A DNA stretch of 17,949 bases from Balneolales bacterium (GCA_007135895.1 SLHZ01000200.1:1-17949), one strand, 5' to 3'; numbered from the stretch's first letter, positions 7,087 to 16,388 are shown. Translations and numbers: made by a program. The notes: generated from the letters alone by a model not told the origin.

Positions 7087-10000
7087 TTGCAGATTTGCAA
7101 TGTGATGAAAAACAATCGCAAATACGCTGCAGCCGGATTTATGCCCTTTCTCTGTTCCCGATATCTTCTCCTTGTACTTATTGTGTCCTCTTCCGTCTTC
7201 CCGGCACAAGTCACGCAAGCCGGAAAAGTACCGGAAAAACCCGAGCTGCTCTTCGAAAGGGTCCCGTATCGTATGGCTAGCAGCCATGTCTTTTCCCTGT
7301 ACCAGGACTCCTATGGATTTATCTGGACCGGTTCTCTCAACGGACTGAGCCGGTTCGACAGTGACCGGTTTGTTGTTTATGCAAGCACCGAAGACACCCT
7401 TTCTCTTGCCCACAACACCGTCCGGGTCATTTATGAGGACCGGAACCGGAACCTGTGGATCGGCGGAAGGGAATCCGTGAGCAGATACCGGCGTGAAACC
7501 AATGACTTTCAACGCTACAACCTGGCCCATCTGACCGAATCAAGGCTGCTTGTCACGATCCGGACCATCACCGAAGACAGCAGAGGCAAACTCTGGATCT
7601 CCGGCGGAACAAATGGCCTTTATTATTATGATCCCGAAAAAGATGCTTTCAAGACCTATGAGCCTCTGCTCTCCCACAGTATCAATACCATCTACCTGTG
7701 CGATGAGGATCTGATCTGGGCAACCACCCGGGACCACGGACTCCAGCGCATTAATCCTGAAACCGGCGATATTGACTCCTGGAGGCACGATCCCGCCGAC
7801 CCGCACTCCCTCTCCTCCGACTACCTCAATTACATTGTCCGCGATCACGATGGCAACCTCTGGGTGAGCGCACGCCAGCACGGATTAAACCGGATCGTGA
7901 AGCACGAGGATGGCCGCCTTTCCTTCGTCCGATACAAGAACACCCCCGATACTCCTACCGTGCTTGAAAATAACAGCATATACTTTATGTACGTGGATTC
8001 GAAAGGGCGGCTTTGGGTCGGTAACGACAACGGCGGACTTCATCTTTACGACAGGGAATACGATATTTTTCATCACTATACATCCAACCGCGAAGATCCG
8101 TATAGTCTCTCTAACGAATCCATTGCCAGCATCATGGAGGACCGGGACGGTCGGCTGTGGGTCGGCACAGCCATGGGCGGCCTGAATGTCGCCGACCCCT
8201 ACAGCATGAAGTTCCGGCATATTCACACCCGGTCAAGCTACTTGCATCCGCTGAGCAGCAATGTCGTTCGCGGTTTCGAGGAAGATCAAGACCATAATAT
8301 CTGGATTGCCACCGACGGCGGCGGACTCAATGTCATGGACCGTAGAACCGGACATATCCGGGCTTTCAGGCATGATCCGGAAATCAGCACATCAATCCAG
8401 TCTGATGCCGTCCTTTGCGTCCGACAGGATTCCGATGGCCGCATCTGGGCAGGATCCTACAACGGCGGACTCGATATTCTTCTGGACAGTGAAATCGGCG
8501 TCTTTGCCTCCTTTGAGGACGAATACGGGATACCTGAAAAGATTTTTTCCAGTCCTTTCGATATCCACTTCGACCGGGATCAGCCTTTCATTTGGGTGGC
8601 CGAATTCCGGAGAGGGTTGTACCGTTACCACACAGAAACCGGAGAGATGCACTTGTTCCGGTCTGAAGCTGATAATGAGCACAGCCTCACTACTCCGAAT
8701 ATCATGCAAATTTTTGAGGACAGCCGCAATAATTTATGGCTCGCTACCCTGAACGGACTCAACAGACTGTCTTCTACCGATAAAAAGAAGGGGCATTTCA
8801 CAACATATTTTCCCGATCCGGAAAACCCCAACAGTATTCCAAGTGCCACCATCCGGCAAATTGCCGAAGACCGCCTTGGACGGATCTGGGTCGCCACGAC
8901 CAACGGGCTGGCGCTTTATCGCGAAGAATCGGATGATTTTAAAATATTCGGCCATAGAGACGGACTGCCGGACAATGTCATGCAATCTCTTGTCGTCGAC
9001 CATAACAATCACCTCTGGATAGGCTCCATGGGAGGCCTCACTTATTTTATCCCTGAGATGAGCTATTTTCGCAATTATGGTGTGGCTGATGGACTTCAGG
9101 GTTACGAGTTTTCCCGATATGCCGGCCATAAGCTGGAATCCGGCGAGCTCCTCTTCGGTGGGATGAACGGCTTCAACCTGTTCCATCCCGAACACATTGT
9201 TGAGAACCCCCATATCCCCCCGGTATATCTCACGCATTTCAGTATTTTCAACGAACCGGCCAGCATTGGTCTGCCCGATTCACCAATGGACAAGCATGTC
9301 ATGCTTGCCGATAAGATCACGTTGTCCCATTGGCAAAATGTGATCCGCTTTGAATTCGTGGCCCTGAATTATACCCGTCCGGAACAAAATCAGTACCGGT
9401 ACATGATGGAGGGATTTGAATCGGAATGGAATGAAGCAGGCAACCGAGGAGAAGCGGTCTATACCAACCTGAGCCCGGGCACCTATCGCTTTCGGGTCTT
9501 GGCGTCCAATAATGACGGGGTCTGGAATACAGAGGGAGCGGCCATAACCGTCGTCGTTATCCCGCCTTTCTGGCAGACCACCTGGTTTTACGCACTGGTC
9601 AGTGTCACCGGCCTTTTACTGGTGCTCTATCTGTTCCGCCGGAAAATCAAAGATGTCCAGGAAAGGAACCGCAAACTCGAGGAGATGGTGTCACAGCGGA
9701 CCCGTGATCTTGCAGCCAGCAACGATCTTCTGAACGAAGAGATCGCCGAAAAGAACAAAATATATTCGGTTTTGGCCCATGATCTCAGGAATCCCTTCAT
9801 GTCCATCATCGGCTTCTCGGATTTGATGATTGAAAAATTCAGGCAGACCAATGACAGCGAAAACCGGGATATGTCTGAGTCCATCCGTCAAGCTGCCAAA
9901 ACCAGCTATCAGCTACTGGAAAATCTGCTGGAATGGGCGGGCACCCGAAGCAAGCACCAGAAAGCCGAACGAAAAACAATGGTGCTGAAGACCATTGTTG

Positions 10001-10428
10001 ACGAAACCATCAGCGACAACCTTATTGCTGCGAAGAGAAAAAATGTATCGCTTATCAATCATACCGAACCGGATATTACTGCTCAAGCCGATGCCAATAT
10101 GGTAAAGGTCGTCCTTCGCAACCTGATATCCAATGCCATCAAGTATTCCAATGAATCCTCCATTGTGGTCGTATCCGCCCGTGAAAAAACAGATCATGTC
10201 ATTGTTTCGGTAACGGATTCCGGTATAGGAATTGACCCAAAAGAACAGTCACAGCTTTTTTCGGTTCTCGCAGCAAGTCAGCGGAGGGGCACTTCCGGAG
10301 AAAAAGGGTCTGGATTCGGCCTCATGCTCTGCAAGGACTTTGTTACGCAAAACGGCGGGAAGATCTGGGTTGAGAGCGAACCGGGCAAAGGTAGTACGTT
10401 CTCTTTCACACTAAAGAAAAACAACTGA
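7087..10428 (+). CDS. Sensor histidine kinase with periplasmic two-component-regulator propeller (first paralogue)
   Basis: A 1,113-residue membrane sensor. An N-terminal hydrophobic stretch (about 26-40, YLLLVLIVSSSVFPAQ) is a likely signal peptide. ATG 7105 (MKNNRK...) gives a better n-region than ATG 7087. Residues about 60-700 contain around 14 Reg_prop blades, each with a core like GRLWVGTAMGGLNV or HNIWIATDGGGLNV, expected to build two seven-bladed beta-propellers. A Y_Y_Y domain (about 768-815, with TNLSPGTYRFRVLASNNDG) follows, then one membrane helix at about 834-853 and a short coiled coil. The HisKA domain has phospho-accepting His898 in LAHDLRNP. The HATPase has N box LRNLISNAIKYS, G1 DSGIGID and G2 GSGFGLMLCKDF. 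The protein stops right after the ATPase, so it has no receiver or DNA-binding domain and must signal to a separate regulator. In Bacteroides such propellers usually sense glycans; the ligand here is unknown. A close paralogue follows 53 bp downstream. Confidence 0.93.
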   Translation: MQICNVMKNNRKYAAAGFMPFLCSRYLLLVLIVSSSVFPAQVTQAGKVPEKPELLFERVPYRMASSHVFSLYQDSYGFIWTGSLNGLSRFDSDRFVVYASTEDTLSLAHNTVRVIYEDRNRNLWIGGRESVSRYRRETNDFQRYNLAHLTESRLLVTIRTITEDSRGKLWISGGTNGLYYYDPEKDAFKTYEPLLSHSINTIYLCDEDLIWATTRDHGLQRINPETGDIDSWRHDPADPHSLSSDYLNYIVRDHDGNLWVSARQHGLNRIVKHEDGRLSFVRYKNTPDTPTVLENNSIYFMYVDSKGRLWVGNDNGGLHLYDREYDIFHHYTSNREDPYSLSNESIASIMEDRDGRLWVGTAMGGLNVADPYSMKFRHIHTRSSYLHPLSSNVVRGFEEDQDHNIWIATDGGGLNVMDRRTGHIRAFRHDPEISTSIQSDAVLCVRQDSDGRIWAGSYNGGLDILLDSEIGVFASFEDEYGIPEKIFSSPFDIHFDRDQPFIWVAEFRRGLYRYHTETGEMHLFRSEADNEHSLTTPNIMQIFEDSRNNLWLATLNGLNRLSSTDKKKGHFTTYFPDPENPNSIPSATIRQIAEDRLGRIWVATTNGLALYREESDDFKIFGHRDGLPDNVMQSLVVDHNNHLWIGSMGGLTYFIPEMSYFRNYGVADGLQGYEFSRYAGHKLESGELLFGGMNGFNLFHPEHIVENPHIPPVYLTHFSIFNEPASIGLPDSPMDKHVMLADKITLSHWQNVIRFEFVALNYTRPEQNQYRYMMEGFESEWNEAGNRGEAVYTNLSPGTYRFRVLASNNDGVWNTEGAAITVVVIPPFWQTTWFYALVSVTGLLLVLYLFRRKIKDVQERNRKLEEMVSQRTRDLAASNDLLNEEIAEKNKIYSVLAHDLRNPFMSIIGFSDLMIEKFRQTNDSENRDMSESIRQAAKTSYQLLENLLEWAGTRSKHQKAERKTMVLKTIVDETISDNLIAAKRKNVSLINHTEPDITAQADANMVKVVLRNLISNAIKYSNESSIVVVSAREKTDHVIVSVTDSGIGIDPKEQSQLFSVLAASQRRGTSGEKGSGFGLMLCKDFVTQNGGKIWVESEPGKGSTFSFTLKKNN

Positions 10429-10481
10429 CCATCCGATAATAGTCTCAATAGTATGCTCTGAATTATTTCCAGTATCCCCTT

Positions 10482-13400
10482 ATGTCCAACCTGTCAATGA
10501 AAAAATTTCCGGGATTCCCTCAGATCCTCTTTCTGGCAGTTGCCGGACTCTTGGCTATTGGGGCGCAAGTCAATGGGTCACCGGAAAAACCCGAACTGCT
10601 TTTTGAGACCGTGACTCAGCGCAAGGCAAGCACCCATGTCTCGGCACTCCATATGGATTCATTCGGGTTTTTATGGGTTGGCTCATTCAGTGGTCTCAGT
10701 CGTTACAACGGAACCGGTTTTGATATTTATAAAAGCAAGAATGACCCAAATTCGCTTGGCGATAACAGGGTTCGTTTCATCTACGAAGACCGGTATCAGA
10801 ATCTGTGGATCGGAGGCAGAAACTCCCTGAGCCGGTATCGCCGCGAGACCAACGACTTTGTCCGCTATCCGCTTCATCATCTCTCGGAAACCGTTATCTA
10901 CCGGACTATCGAGACCATCACCGAAGACCACAACGGAAGACTATGGGCCTCGGGTGGCAGCCACGGTCTCTATTATTACGACCGTGAGAGCGATGCCTTC
11001 AAAGCATATGAGCCAATAATCTCCAACGATATCAGAACGATTGCCGCCACCCAGGATAATCACATCTGGGCGGCTACCGAATACCGGGGTCTTCAGCGCA
11101 TCAATACCAAAACCGGTGAAATCACCTCCTGGCGGCATGATCCCGAAAACCCCAACTCCATCTCTTCAGATATCACCAACTATATTGTCGCCGACCATAA
11201 TGGCCATCTCTGGCTCAGTATCCGCAACGGCGGCCTGAACCGGATTGAGCCGGCCGGTGGAGACAGCATCATCGTCACACGGTATATCAACACTCCCGAA
11301 CAGCCGGATGTACTCATTAACAACTACATTTACACCATGCATATGGACTGGGAAGGAAAGCTTTGGACGGGAAATGAGAACGGGGGCCTTCAACTGTACG
11401 ATGCCGAACAGGATCTTTTCCACAAGTACATAAGCGACCCCGATAATCCGGCCACCCTGTCCCATGAATCGATATCCAGTATTTATTTTGACCAGACGGG
11501 ACGCCTCTGGGTTGGCACGGCGCTTGCCGGATTGAATGTCACAGACCCCTACAGCTTTAAATTTCAGCACATACACACCGGTTCCCGATTCGAGCACCGG
11601 CTGAACAACAATATCATCCGGTCTTTTCATGAAGATAATAACGGGGATATCTGGATAGCAACCGATGGCGGGGGACTAAATGTCATGGACCGTGCGTCAG
11701 GACGGTTCAAAGCTTTTACGCATGATCCGGATAACCCGTACTCTATCTCGTCAAATGCCATTCTCAGTGTTCTGGCGGATCCGGAGGGCCGGATCTGGAC
11801 CGCATCCTACTACGGTGGTGTTGATCTGCTGGCCAATCCGGAAACAGGACGTTTTATCTCCTTCGAGGAGTATTTCGGGCTGCCGGAAAAAGTTACCCAT
11901 ATCTCTTTCGATGCCCATTTCGACCGGGAGCATCCTTATCTGTGGATCGCGGAATTCCGTAGCGGACTCTACCGCTATGATCTGGAATCCGGACGGCTGG
12001 ACCAATTCCTGCCGGATCCCGATGATCCGCACAGCACCAACTCACGTCATATTATTCATCTTTTTGAAGACAGCCGCAACACCCTCTGGATTTCCAGTCT
12101 CAACGGACTCGCAACCATTACTTCGGAAGACAAGCAGAAGGGCCGGTTTGTCAATTATCAGGTCGATGAGAATAACCCCAACAGTATCCCGGATGCCACC
12201 ATCCGCCAAATCACCGAGGATCCGCAAGGCCGCATCTGGATCACCACCGCCAATGGACTTGCTCGCTACCGCCCTGATACCGATGATTTCCAGGTATACT
12301 ACGACTCCGATGGTCTTCCGGCCAATGAACTTCAATCTATTCTGTCCGATAAAAATGGCAAACTGTGGATAGGAACCATCAATGGACTGAGCAGCTTTCA
12401 TCCGGAAGAAAAGACTTTTACCAACTACAGTATCCAGGATGGCCTGCAGGGTCATGAATTCTCTCGTTTTGCCGCCTATCGGCTTCGAAACGGAGAGCTT
12501 CTCTTCGGTGGCATGAATGGATTCAACCGGTTTCAACCCGATCATATCATCACCAATCCCCATATACCCGCTGTCTATTTAACGGATTTCCGGATTTTCC
12601 ATGAATCGGTCCGGCCCGGCCAACCGGATGCCCCAATGGACAAGCATGTGAAGTTTGCCGACGAAATCAGACTGGCCCACTGGCAGAATGTTATCACCTT
12701 TGAGTTCCTGGCACTCAATTACACACGACCGGAACACAACCAGTATGCCTACATGATGGAAGGTTTTGAACATCAGTGGAACTATGTCGGAGAAAGAAGA
12801 GAGGCCGTCTATACCAACCTCAGTCCCGGCACCTACCGTTTCCGCGTGATCGCCTCCAATAATGACGGGATCTGGAATGAAGAAGGGACCTCCATCGCTG
12901 TTGTAATCATCCCGCCTTTCTGGAGAACACCCCTCTTCTATCTGTCCGCCGGGGTGCTGATGCTCTTGCTCGTCCTTCTTTCCTTCCGACAGAAAATCCG
13001 GAACATGAAAAAATTGAATGTACAGCTTGAGCAGACGGTAGCCAGCCGAACCCGAGAACTTCGTCACTCCAATAAGAAGCTCAATCAGGAAATCGCGGAA
13101 AAGAATAAGATCTACTCCGCACTTGCCCATGACCTCAGAAATCCATTTACGGGTATCAGCGGCTACGCGGAAGTCCTCATGGAACAACTGCAGGAAGACG
13201 GAGATACCGAAAAACTCAAGCTGGCAGGCATTATCCACAAGGCTTCCAACAGCACATACCAGCTTCTTGAAAACCTTCTTGAATGGGCCGGAGCACGGGA
13301 CCAGCTCCAGAAAGCATCCATGGAAACACTGGAACTGCAACCGGTCATAGATGAATCCATCGCCACCTCCGGTGTGACCGCCAATCTGAAAAACATTACC

Positions 13401-13781
13401 TTGCAAAATCGCACAGAACCGGGTATCAGAGCTCAGGCGGACAGAAAAATGCTCCAGTCCATCCTGCGCAACCTGCTCTCCAATGCCATCAAGTATTCCA
13501 ATGATCATACCAGAGTAACGGTCCATGCCGAAGAAAAAGCCGATCACGTTCTTGTCACCGTAAAAGATCAGGGCATTGGCATCGAACCCGAAAAACTGGA
13601 TCTGCTTTTTTCACCCACCGCTACAGAAAAACGTACCGGTACGCATGGTGAAAAAGGGGCGGGTTTTGGTCTGCTGCTCTGCAAGGACTTTGTTACGCAA
13701 AACGGCGGCACAATCTGGGTGGAGAGCGAACCGGGCAAAGGCAGTACGTTCTTTTTCACACTCAAAAAAGCGCAGGAATAG
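10482..13781 (+). CDS. Sensor histidine kinase with periplasmic two-component-regulator propeller (second paralogue)
   Basis: This 1,099-residue protein has the same architecture and order as its upstream neighbour. It has a signal peptide (MKKFPGFPQILFLAVAGLLA from ATG 10497; ATG 10482 adds five residues), about 14 Reg_prop blades such as GRLWVGTALAGLNV and GDIWIATDGGGLNV, and Y_Y_Y at about 753-799. One membrane helix spans about 817-837. HisKA has His883 in LAHDLRNP. The HATPase has LRNLLSNAIKYS, DQGIGIE and GAGFGLLLCKDF. There is no receiver or AraC domain. The two proteins are alike along their whole length and clearly arose by tandem duplication. Propeller loops differ more than the kinase core, which fits divergent ligand recognition with a shared output. 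The 53-bp gap to each neighbour and the shared strand allow co-transcription with the first kinase and the nitroreductase gene. Confidence 0.93.
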   Translation: MSNLSMKKFPGFPQILFLAVAGLLAIGAQVNGSPEKPELLFETVTQRKASTHVSALHMDSFGFLWVGSFSGLSRYNGTGFDIYKSKNDPNSLGDNRVRFIYEDRYQNLWIGGRNSLSRYRRETNDFVRYPLHHLSETVIYRTIETITEDHNGRLWASGGSHGLYYYDRESDAFKAYEPIISNDIRTIAATQDNHIWAATEYRGLQRINTKTGEITSWRHDPENPNSISSDITNYIVADHNGHLWLSIRNGGLNRIEPAGGDSIIVTRYINTPEQPDVLINNYIYTMHMDWEGKLWTGNENGGLQLYDAEQDLFHKYISDPDNPATLSHESISSIYFDQTGRLWVGTALAGLNVTDPYSFKFQHIHTGSRFEHRLNNNIIRSFHEDNNGDIWIATDGGGLNVMDRASGRFKAFTHDPDNPYSISSNAILSVLADPEGRIWTASYYGGVDLLANPETGRFISFEEYFGLPEKVTHISFDAHFDREHPYLWIAEFRSGLYRYDLESGRLDQFLPDPDDPHSTNSRHIIHLFEDSRNTLWISSLNGLATITSEDKQKGRFVNYQVDENNPNSIPDATIRQITEDPQGRIWITTANGLARYRPDTDDFQVYYDSDGLPANELQSILSDKNGKLWIGTINGLSSFHPEEKTFTNYSIQDGLQGHEFSRFAAYRLRNGELLFGGMNGFNRFQPDHIITNPHIPAVYLTDFRIFHESVRPGQPDAPMDKHVKFADEIRLAHWQNVITFEFLALNYTRPEHNQYAYMMEGFEHQWNYVGERREAVYTNLSPGTYRFRVIASNNDGIWNEEGTSIAVVIIPPFWRTPLFYLSAGVLMLLLVLLSFRQKIRNMKKLNVQLEQTVASRTRELRHSNKKLNQEIAEKNKIYSALAHDLRNPFTGISGYAEVLMEQLQEDGDTEKLKLAGIIHKASNSTYQLLENLLEWAGARDQLQKASMETLELQPVIDESIATSGVTANLKNITLQNRTEPGIRAQADRKMLQSILRNLLSNAIKYSNDHTRVTVHAEEKADHVLVTVKDQGIGIEPEKLDLLFSPTATEKRTGTHGEKGAGFGLLLCKDFVTQNGGTIWVESEPGKGSTFFFTLKKAQE

Positions 13782-13824
13782 TGAATGGCAAGTGGATTTG
13801 ATTACCTTCCAAAAAATAAATTCC

Positions 13825-13828
13825 GGAG
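13825..13828 (+). promoter_or_regulatory. Ribosome binding site of the SagB-type nitroreductase gene
   Basis: GGAG lies 6 bp before ATG 13835 (GGAGTATAATATG). It is one of the few recognisable Shine-Dalgarno sequences in this window. It supports the first ATG, and therefore the hydrophobic N-terminus, over the internal ATG at 13913. Confidence 0.6.
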
Positions 13829-13834
13829 TATAAT

Positions 13835-14515
13835 ATGAATTATTTCTGGACTCTTACCCTGTTTTTCTTTCTTTTTCCTTTTTCATTGAACTCCGAACAA
13901 CCCTCAGATGCCATGAAGACCATATCTCTGCCCGACCCATTGCGAACAGGGGACACCTCCATTGAAGAACCCCTCCAGAAACGCCGCTCCGTGCGGTCCT
14001 TTTCCGGATCTTCCCTGGCAATGCATGAAATAGGTCAGCTTGCCTGGGCGGCCCAGGGCATAACCCAAACCGAAAGGGGTTTCCGGACCGCCCCATCGGC
14101 CGGTGCCACCTTCCCTATTGAGATCTATTTCATCGTTTCCGGTAATGATGAAATACCGGACGGACTCTATCATTACCGGAATTCCGATCATACCCTGATT
14201 CCCGTCATCCCGGGGGATTTGCGCGACGAATTATCTCGGGCAGCCCTAAGGCAGGAGTCCATCCTCAGCGCACCGGTTACCATGATCATCACCGGAATCC
14301 TCCAAAGAACCGAACAGCGCTATGGCGAACGGGCGCTTCGATATATGCATATGGAGGCCGGACATGTAGCTCAAAATGTCTATCTGCAGGGTGTGGCTCT
14401 TGGAGTCGGTACGGTCGTCATTGGGGCTTTCAATGATCAGGAGGTCAGCAACGTCCTGCAGCGGCCCGCGGAAGAGCATCCATTGTATATTATGCCACTG
14501 GGGTATCTGCCCTGA
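13835..14515 (+). CDS. SagB/ThcOx-family nitroreductase-like dehydrogenase with a hydrophobic N-terminus
   Basis: A 226-residue FMN-dependent nitroreductase-fold protein. Key features are RRSVRSF (residues 50-56, phosphate of FMN), LAWAAQGIT, the diagnostic APSAGATFPIEIY, GLYHY, and the C-terminal block HMEAGHVAQNVYLQGVALGV followed by GTVVIGAFND and PLYIMPLGY. SagB/ThcOx enzymes oxidise azolines to azoles in peptide natural products, but many stand-alone relatives of this length have no known substrate. No cyclodehydratase, precursor peptide or exporter is nearby, so a peptide-modifying cluster is not supported. Residues 3-19 (YFWTLTLFFFLFPFSLN) are strongly hydrophobic and look like a signal or anchor segment, though Lys/Arg is missing from the n-region. 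If exported, it would work in the periplasm. It follows the second kinase by 53 bp on the same strand and could be co-transcribed. Confidence 0.88.
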   Translation: MNYFWTLTLFFFLFPFSLNSEQPSDAMKTISLPDPLRTGDTSIEEPLQKRRSVRSFSGSSLAMHEIGQLAWAAQGITQTERGFRTAPSAGATFPIEIYFIVSGNDEIPDGLYHYRNSDHTLIPVIPGDLRDELSRAALRQESILSAPVTMIITGILQRTEQRYGERALRYMHMEAGHVAQNVYLQGVALGVGTVVIGAFNDQEVSNVLQRPAEEHPLYIMPLGYLP

Positions 14516-14553
14516 CCGGCCCGGCGACATTTCGGTTTGCGCCTTCGCAGATT

Positions 14554-14645
14554 CAGTAACCAGCAGCGTGTGTTCCGGCTGTTTTCAGCAGCCAGTGGCA
14601 TGTGTTCCGACTGTTTTCAGTAAGCGGCGTGTGTTCCAACCGCTT
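14554..14645. repeat. Imperfect 32-bp tandem repeat, about three copies
   Basis: The 129-bp gap between the convergent nitroreductase and GGT genes contains three consecutive copies, at 14554-14585, 14586-14617 and 14618-14645. Each starts CAG, contains the core GTGTGTTCC or ATGTGTTCC, and the first two end CTGTTTT. The third copy is shortened by about 4 bp and runs into the first base of the GGT stop codon (14645-14647). The copies differ by several substitutions. No strong hairpin plus T-run was found, so a terminator role is unproven. Confidence 0.65.
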
Positions 14646-16363
14646 CAATAACCCACGGCCTGACCATCGGCCCGGGATTCCGATGCCCCGAGATAGACGC
14701 CCTTTACCTCATCGCGCAATATCCCCTGATACCGGCCGTAAAAACCTCCGCCAATCTCCACATGGTGGCCTCTGGCCCGCAGCGCTTCCACAACCGCAGG
14801 GTCTATCTGTGATTCAAAGCGGACCAGGCCGCCATCTTCCAAAAACGAATCCATCTCCGCCACCGGCTCTGTGGAACGGGTGTGAAGCCAGCGGATGGCA
14901 TCACCGGCTTCCTGGATATTCATGTTGAAATCAATGATATTGGCCAGGATCTGTACATGACCGATAGGTTGAAACTCCCCGCCCATCACCCCCAGTGAAA
15001 ACCAGGGCCGGCCATTCCGGGTCACAAAGCCCGGTATGATGGTATGAAACGGTCGTTTTCCCGGAGCGTAGACATTGGGATGCCGGGGATCAAGTGAAAA
15101 AAGCTCGCCCCGGTTCTGGAAGCTGAAACCGGTTCCGGGAACCACAAAACCGGTTCCCATCCCTCGGAAGTTGCTTTGGATAAGGGAAACCATATTGCCG
15201 TGCCGGTCTGCCGTGGTCAGGTAGATCGTCCCCCCCTCTCTCAGGCCGTTCACACCACTGGTAATGCGTTCCAGGGCCTGATCACCGATCAGGGCCCGGC
15301 GTTCTGCGGCATACTCCTTGCTGACAAGCCACGTTAGCGGCAGGTCCGTAAAATCCGGATCGGCATAATACTTGGCCCGGTCTTCATAGGCGAGCTTTTT
15401 TGCCTCGATCATTAGGTGCAGCGCTTCCGGACTGTTGAAGCCCATGGACGCCAGATCATACCCCTCCAGGATATTGAGCATTTGCAAAACGGCCGTACCC
15501 TGGTTGTTTTGTCCGATCTGATACACTTCATGGCCACGATAGGTTGTCCGCAAAGGCTCATGCCATTCCGATGTGTGCCGATCAAAATCCTCGAATCGCA
15601 GGTAACCGCCATGCTCCCTCATGAAAACGTCTATCTGACGGGCAATCTTTCCTCGGTAAAAGACATCCCGGCCCTCTTCGGCCAGCAGGCGGTACGTCCG
15701 CCCCAGGTCCGGATTGCGGAAGATCTCCCCTTTTTCCGGACCCCGGCCATCAATAGCGAAGGTTTCGGCAAAAGCACCGGGACGATCCTTTAACATGCGA
15801 ACGCTCCGCTGCCACGCGTGAGCGATCACTTCGGTCACCGGAAAGCCGTTTTCAGCATAAAAAATTGCGGGGGCCAGAATGTGTTCCATCGACAGCGATC
15901 CGAATTTCTCATGGATTTCAAACCAGCCGTCAACCGCACCCGGCACGGAAACCGAGAGTAAACTGGACGGTGGTATTCCTTCAGCACCCTTTTTCTCAAG
16001 CTCCGCTTTCAACTGTTCCAATGACAAACCAAGAGGGGATCGGCCACTGGCATTGAGCGCAAAAACCTTTCCGGACTCTTCGTGCCAAATAAGGGCAAAG
16101 AGATCACCGCCTATTCCATTGCCGGTAGGTTCCATCAAACCCATAGCCGCATTCACGGCAATGGCCGCATCCATGGCATTGCCACCCTGACGAAGTATCT
16201 CCAGGCCAATCTGTGCGGCCAGCGGCTGACTGGTAGCCACCATCCCTTGTGCGCCAATCACTTCGGATCTACTTGTGTATCGTTCGTTAATGCGATCAAT
16301 CTGAGCCATAAGCCCTCCGTTTATGCCAATCAGGAAAAAAAGAAGAAGTAAAAATGTTTTCAT
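14645..16363 (-). CDS. Secreted gamma-glutamyltransferase-family Ntn hydrolase (YwrD-like)
   Basis: A 572-residue protein of normal length for the family. The first 20 residues (MKTFLLLLFFLIGINGGLMA) form a good signal peptide. The large-subunit part has GMVATSQPLAAQIGLEILRQ, GGNAMDAAIAVNAAMG and PTGNGIGGDLFAL. The self-cleavage site and nucleophile are best placed at Thr379 in REGGTIYLTTADRHG. The small subunit continues with NMVSLIQSNFRGMGTGFVV, PGKRPFHTIIPGFV, and LGVMGGEFQPIGHVQ. The RPFHTIIP and GVMGGxxQPxGHVQ forms are those of YwrD-like members rather than classical GGT (which has SSMTP and GGSxI), so true glutathione activity is uncertain; hydrolysis of gamma-glutamyl or other amide bonds is the family expectation. 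It is divergent from the right-edge serine hydrolase and bracketed by tandem repeats at both ends. Purine-rich GCGAGAGATACC before ATG 16363 may serve as a weak ribosome binding site. Confidence 0.92.
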   Translation of the reverse strand: MKTFLLLLFFLIGINGGLMAQIDRINERYTSRSEVIGAQGMVATSQPLAAQIGLEILRQGGNAMDAAIAVNAAMGLMEPTGNGIGGDLFALIWHEESGKVFALNASGRSPLGLSLEQLKAELEKKGAEGIPPSSLLSVSVPGAVDGWFEIHEKFGSLSMEHILAPAIFYAENGFPVTEVIAHAWQRSVRMLKDRPGAFAETFAIDGRGPEKGEIFRNPDLGRTYRLLAEEGRDVFYRGKIARQIDVFMREHGGYLRFEDFDRHTSEWHEPLRTTYRGHEVYQIGQNNQGTAVLQMLNILEGYDLASMGFNSPEALHLMIEAKKLAYEDRAKYYADPDFTDLPLTWLVSKEYAAERRALIGDQALERITSGVNGLREGGTIYLTTADRHGNMVSLIQSNFRGMGTGFVVPGTGFSFQNRGELFSLDPRHPNVYAPGKRPFHTIIPGFVTRNGRPWFSLGVMGGEFQPIGHVQILANIIDFNMNIQEAGDAIRWLHTRSTEPVAEMDSFLEDGGLVRFESQIDPAVVEALRARGHHVEIGGGFYGRYQGILRDEVKGVYLGASESRADGQAVGY

Positions 16364-16388
16364 GGTATCTCTCGCTTGCCCAGGGTTT

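Noticed and set aside
6988..7530. 180-codon minus-strand open frame over the start of the first kinase
   Set aside because: It overlaps the kinase signal peptide and first propeller blades in antisense and has no recognisable motif.
12579..13547. 322-codon minus-strand open frame
   Set aside because: It is antisense to the Y_Y_Y, HisKA and HATPase coding region of the second kinase, where motifs are intact. The first kinase carries only shorter antisense frames in the equivalent region.
13835..14515. Thiazole/oxazole-modified peptide cluster around the SagB-type gene
   Set aside because: No cyclodehydratase, YcaO protein, precursor peptide or transporter is visible on either side; the neighbours are a kinase and a GGT.
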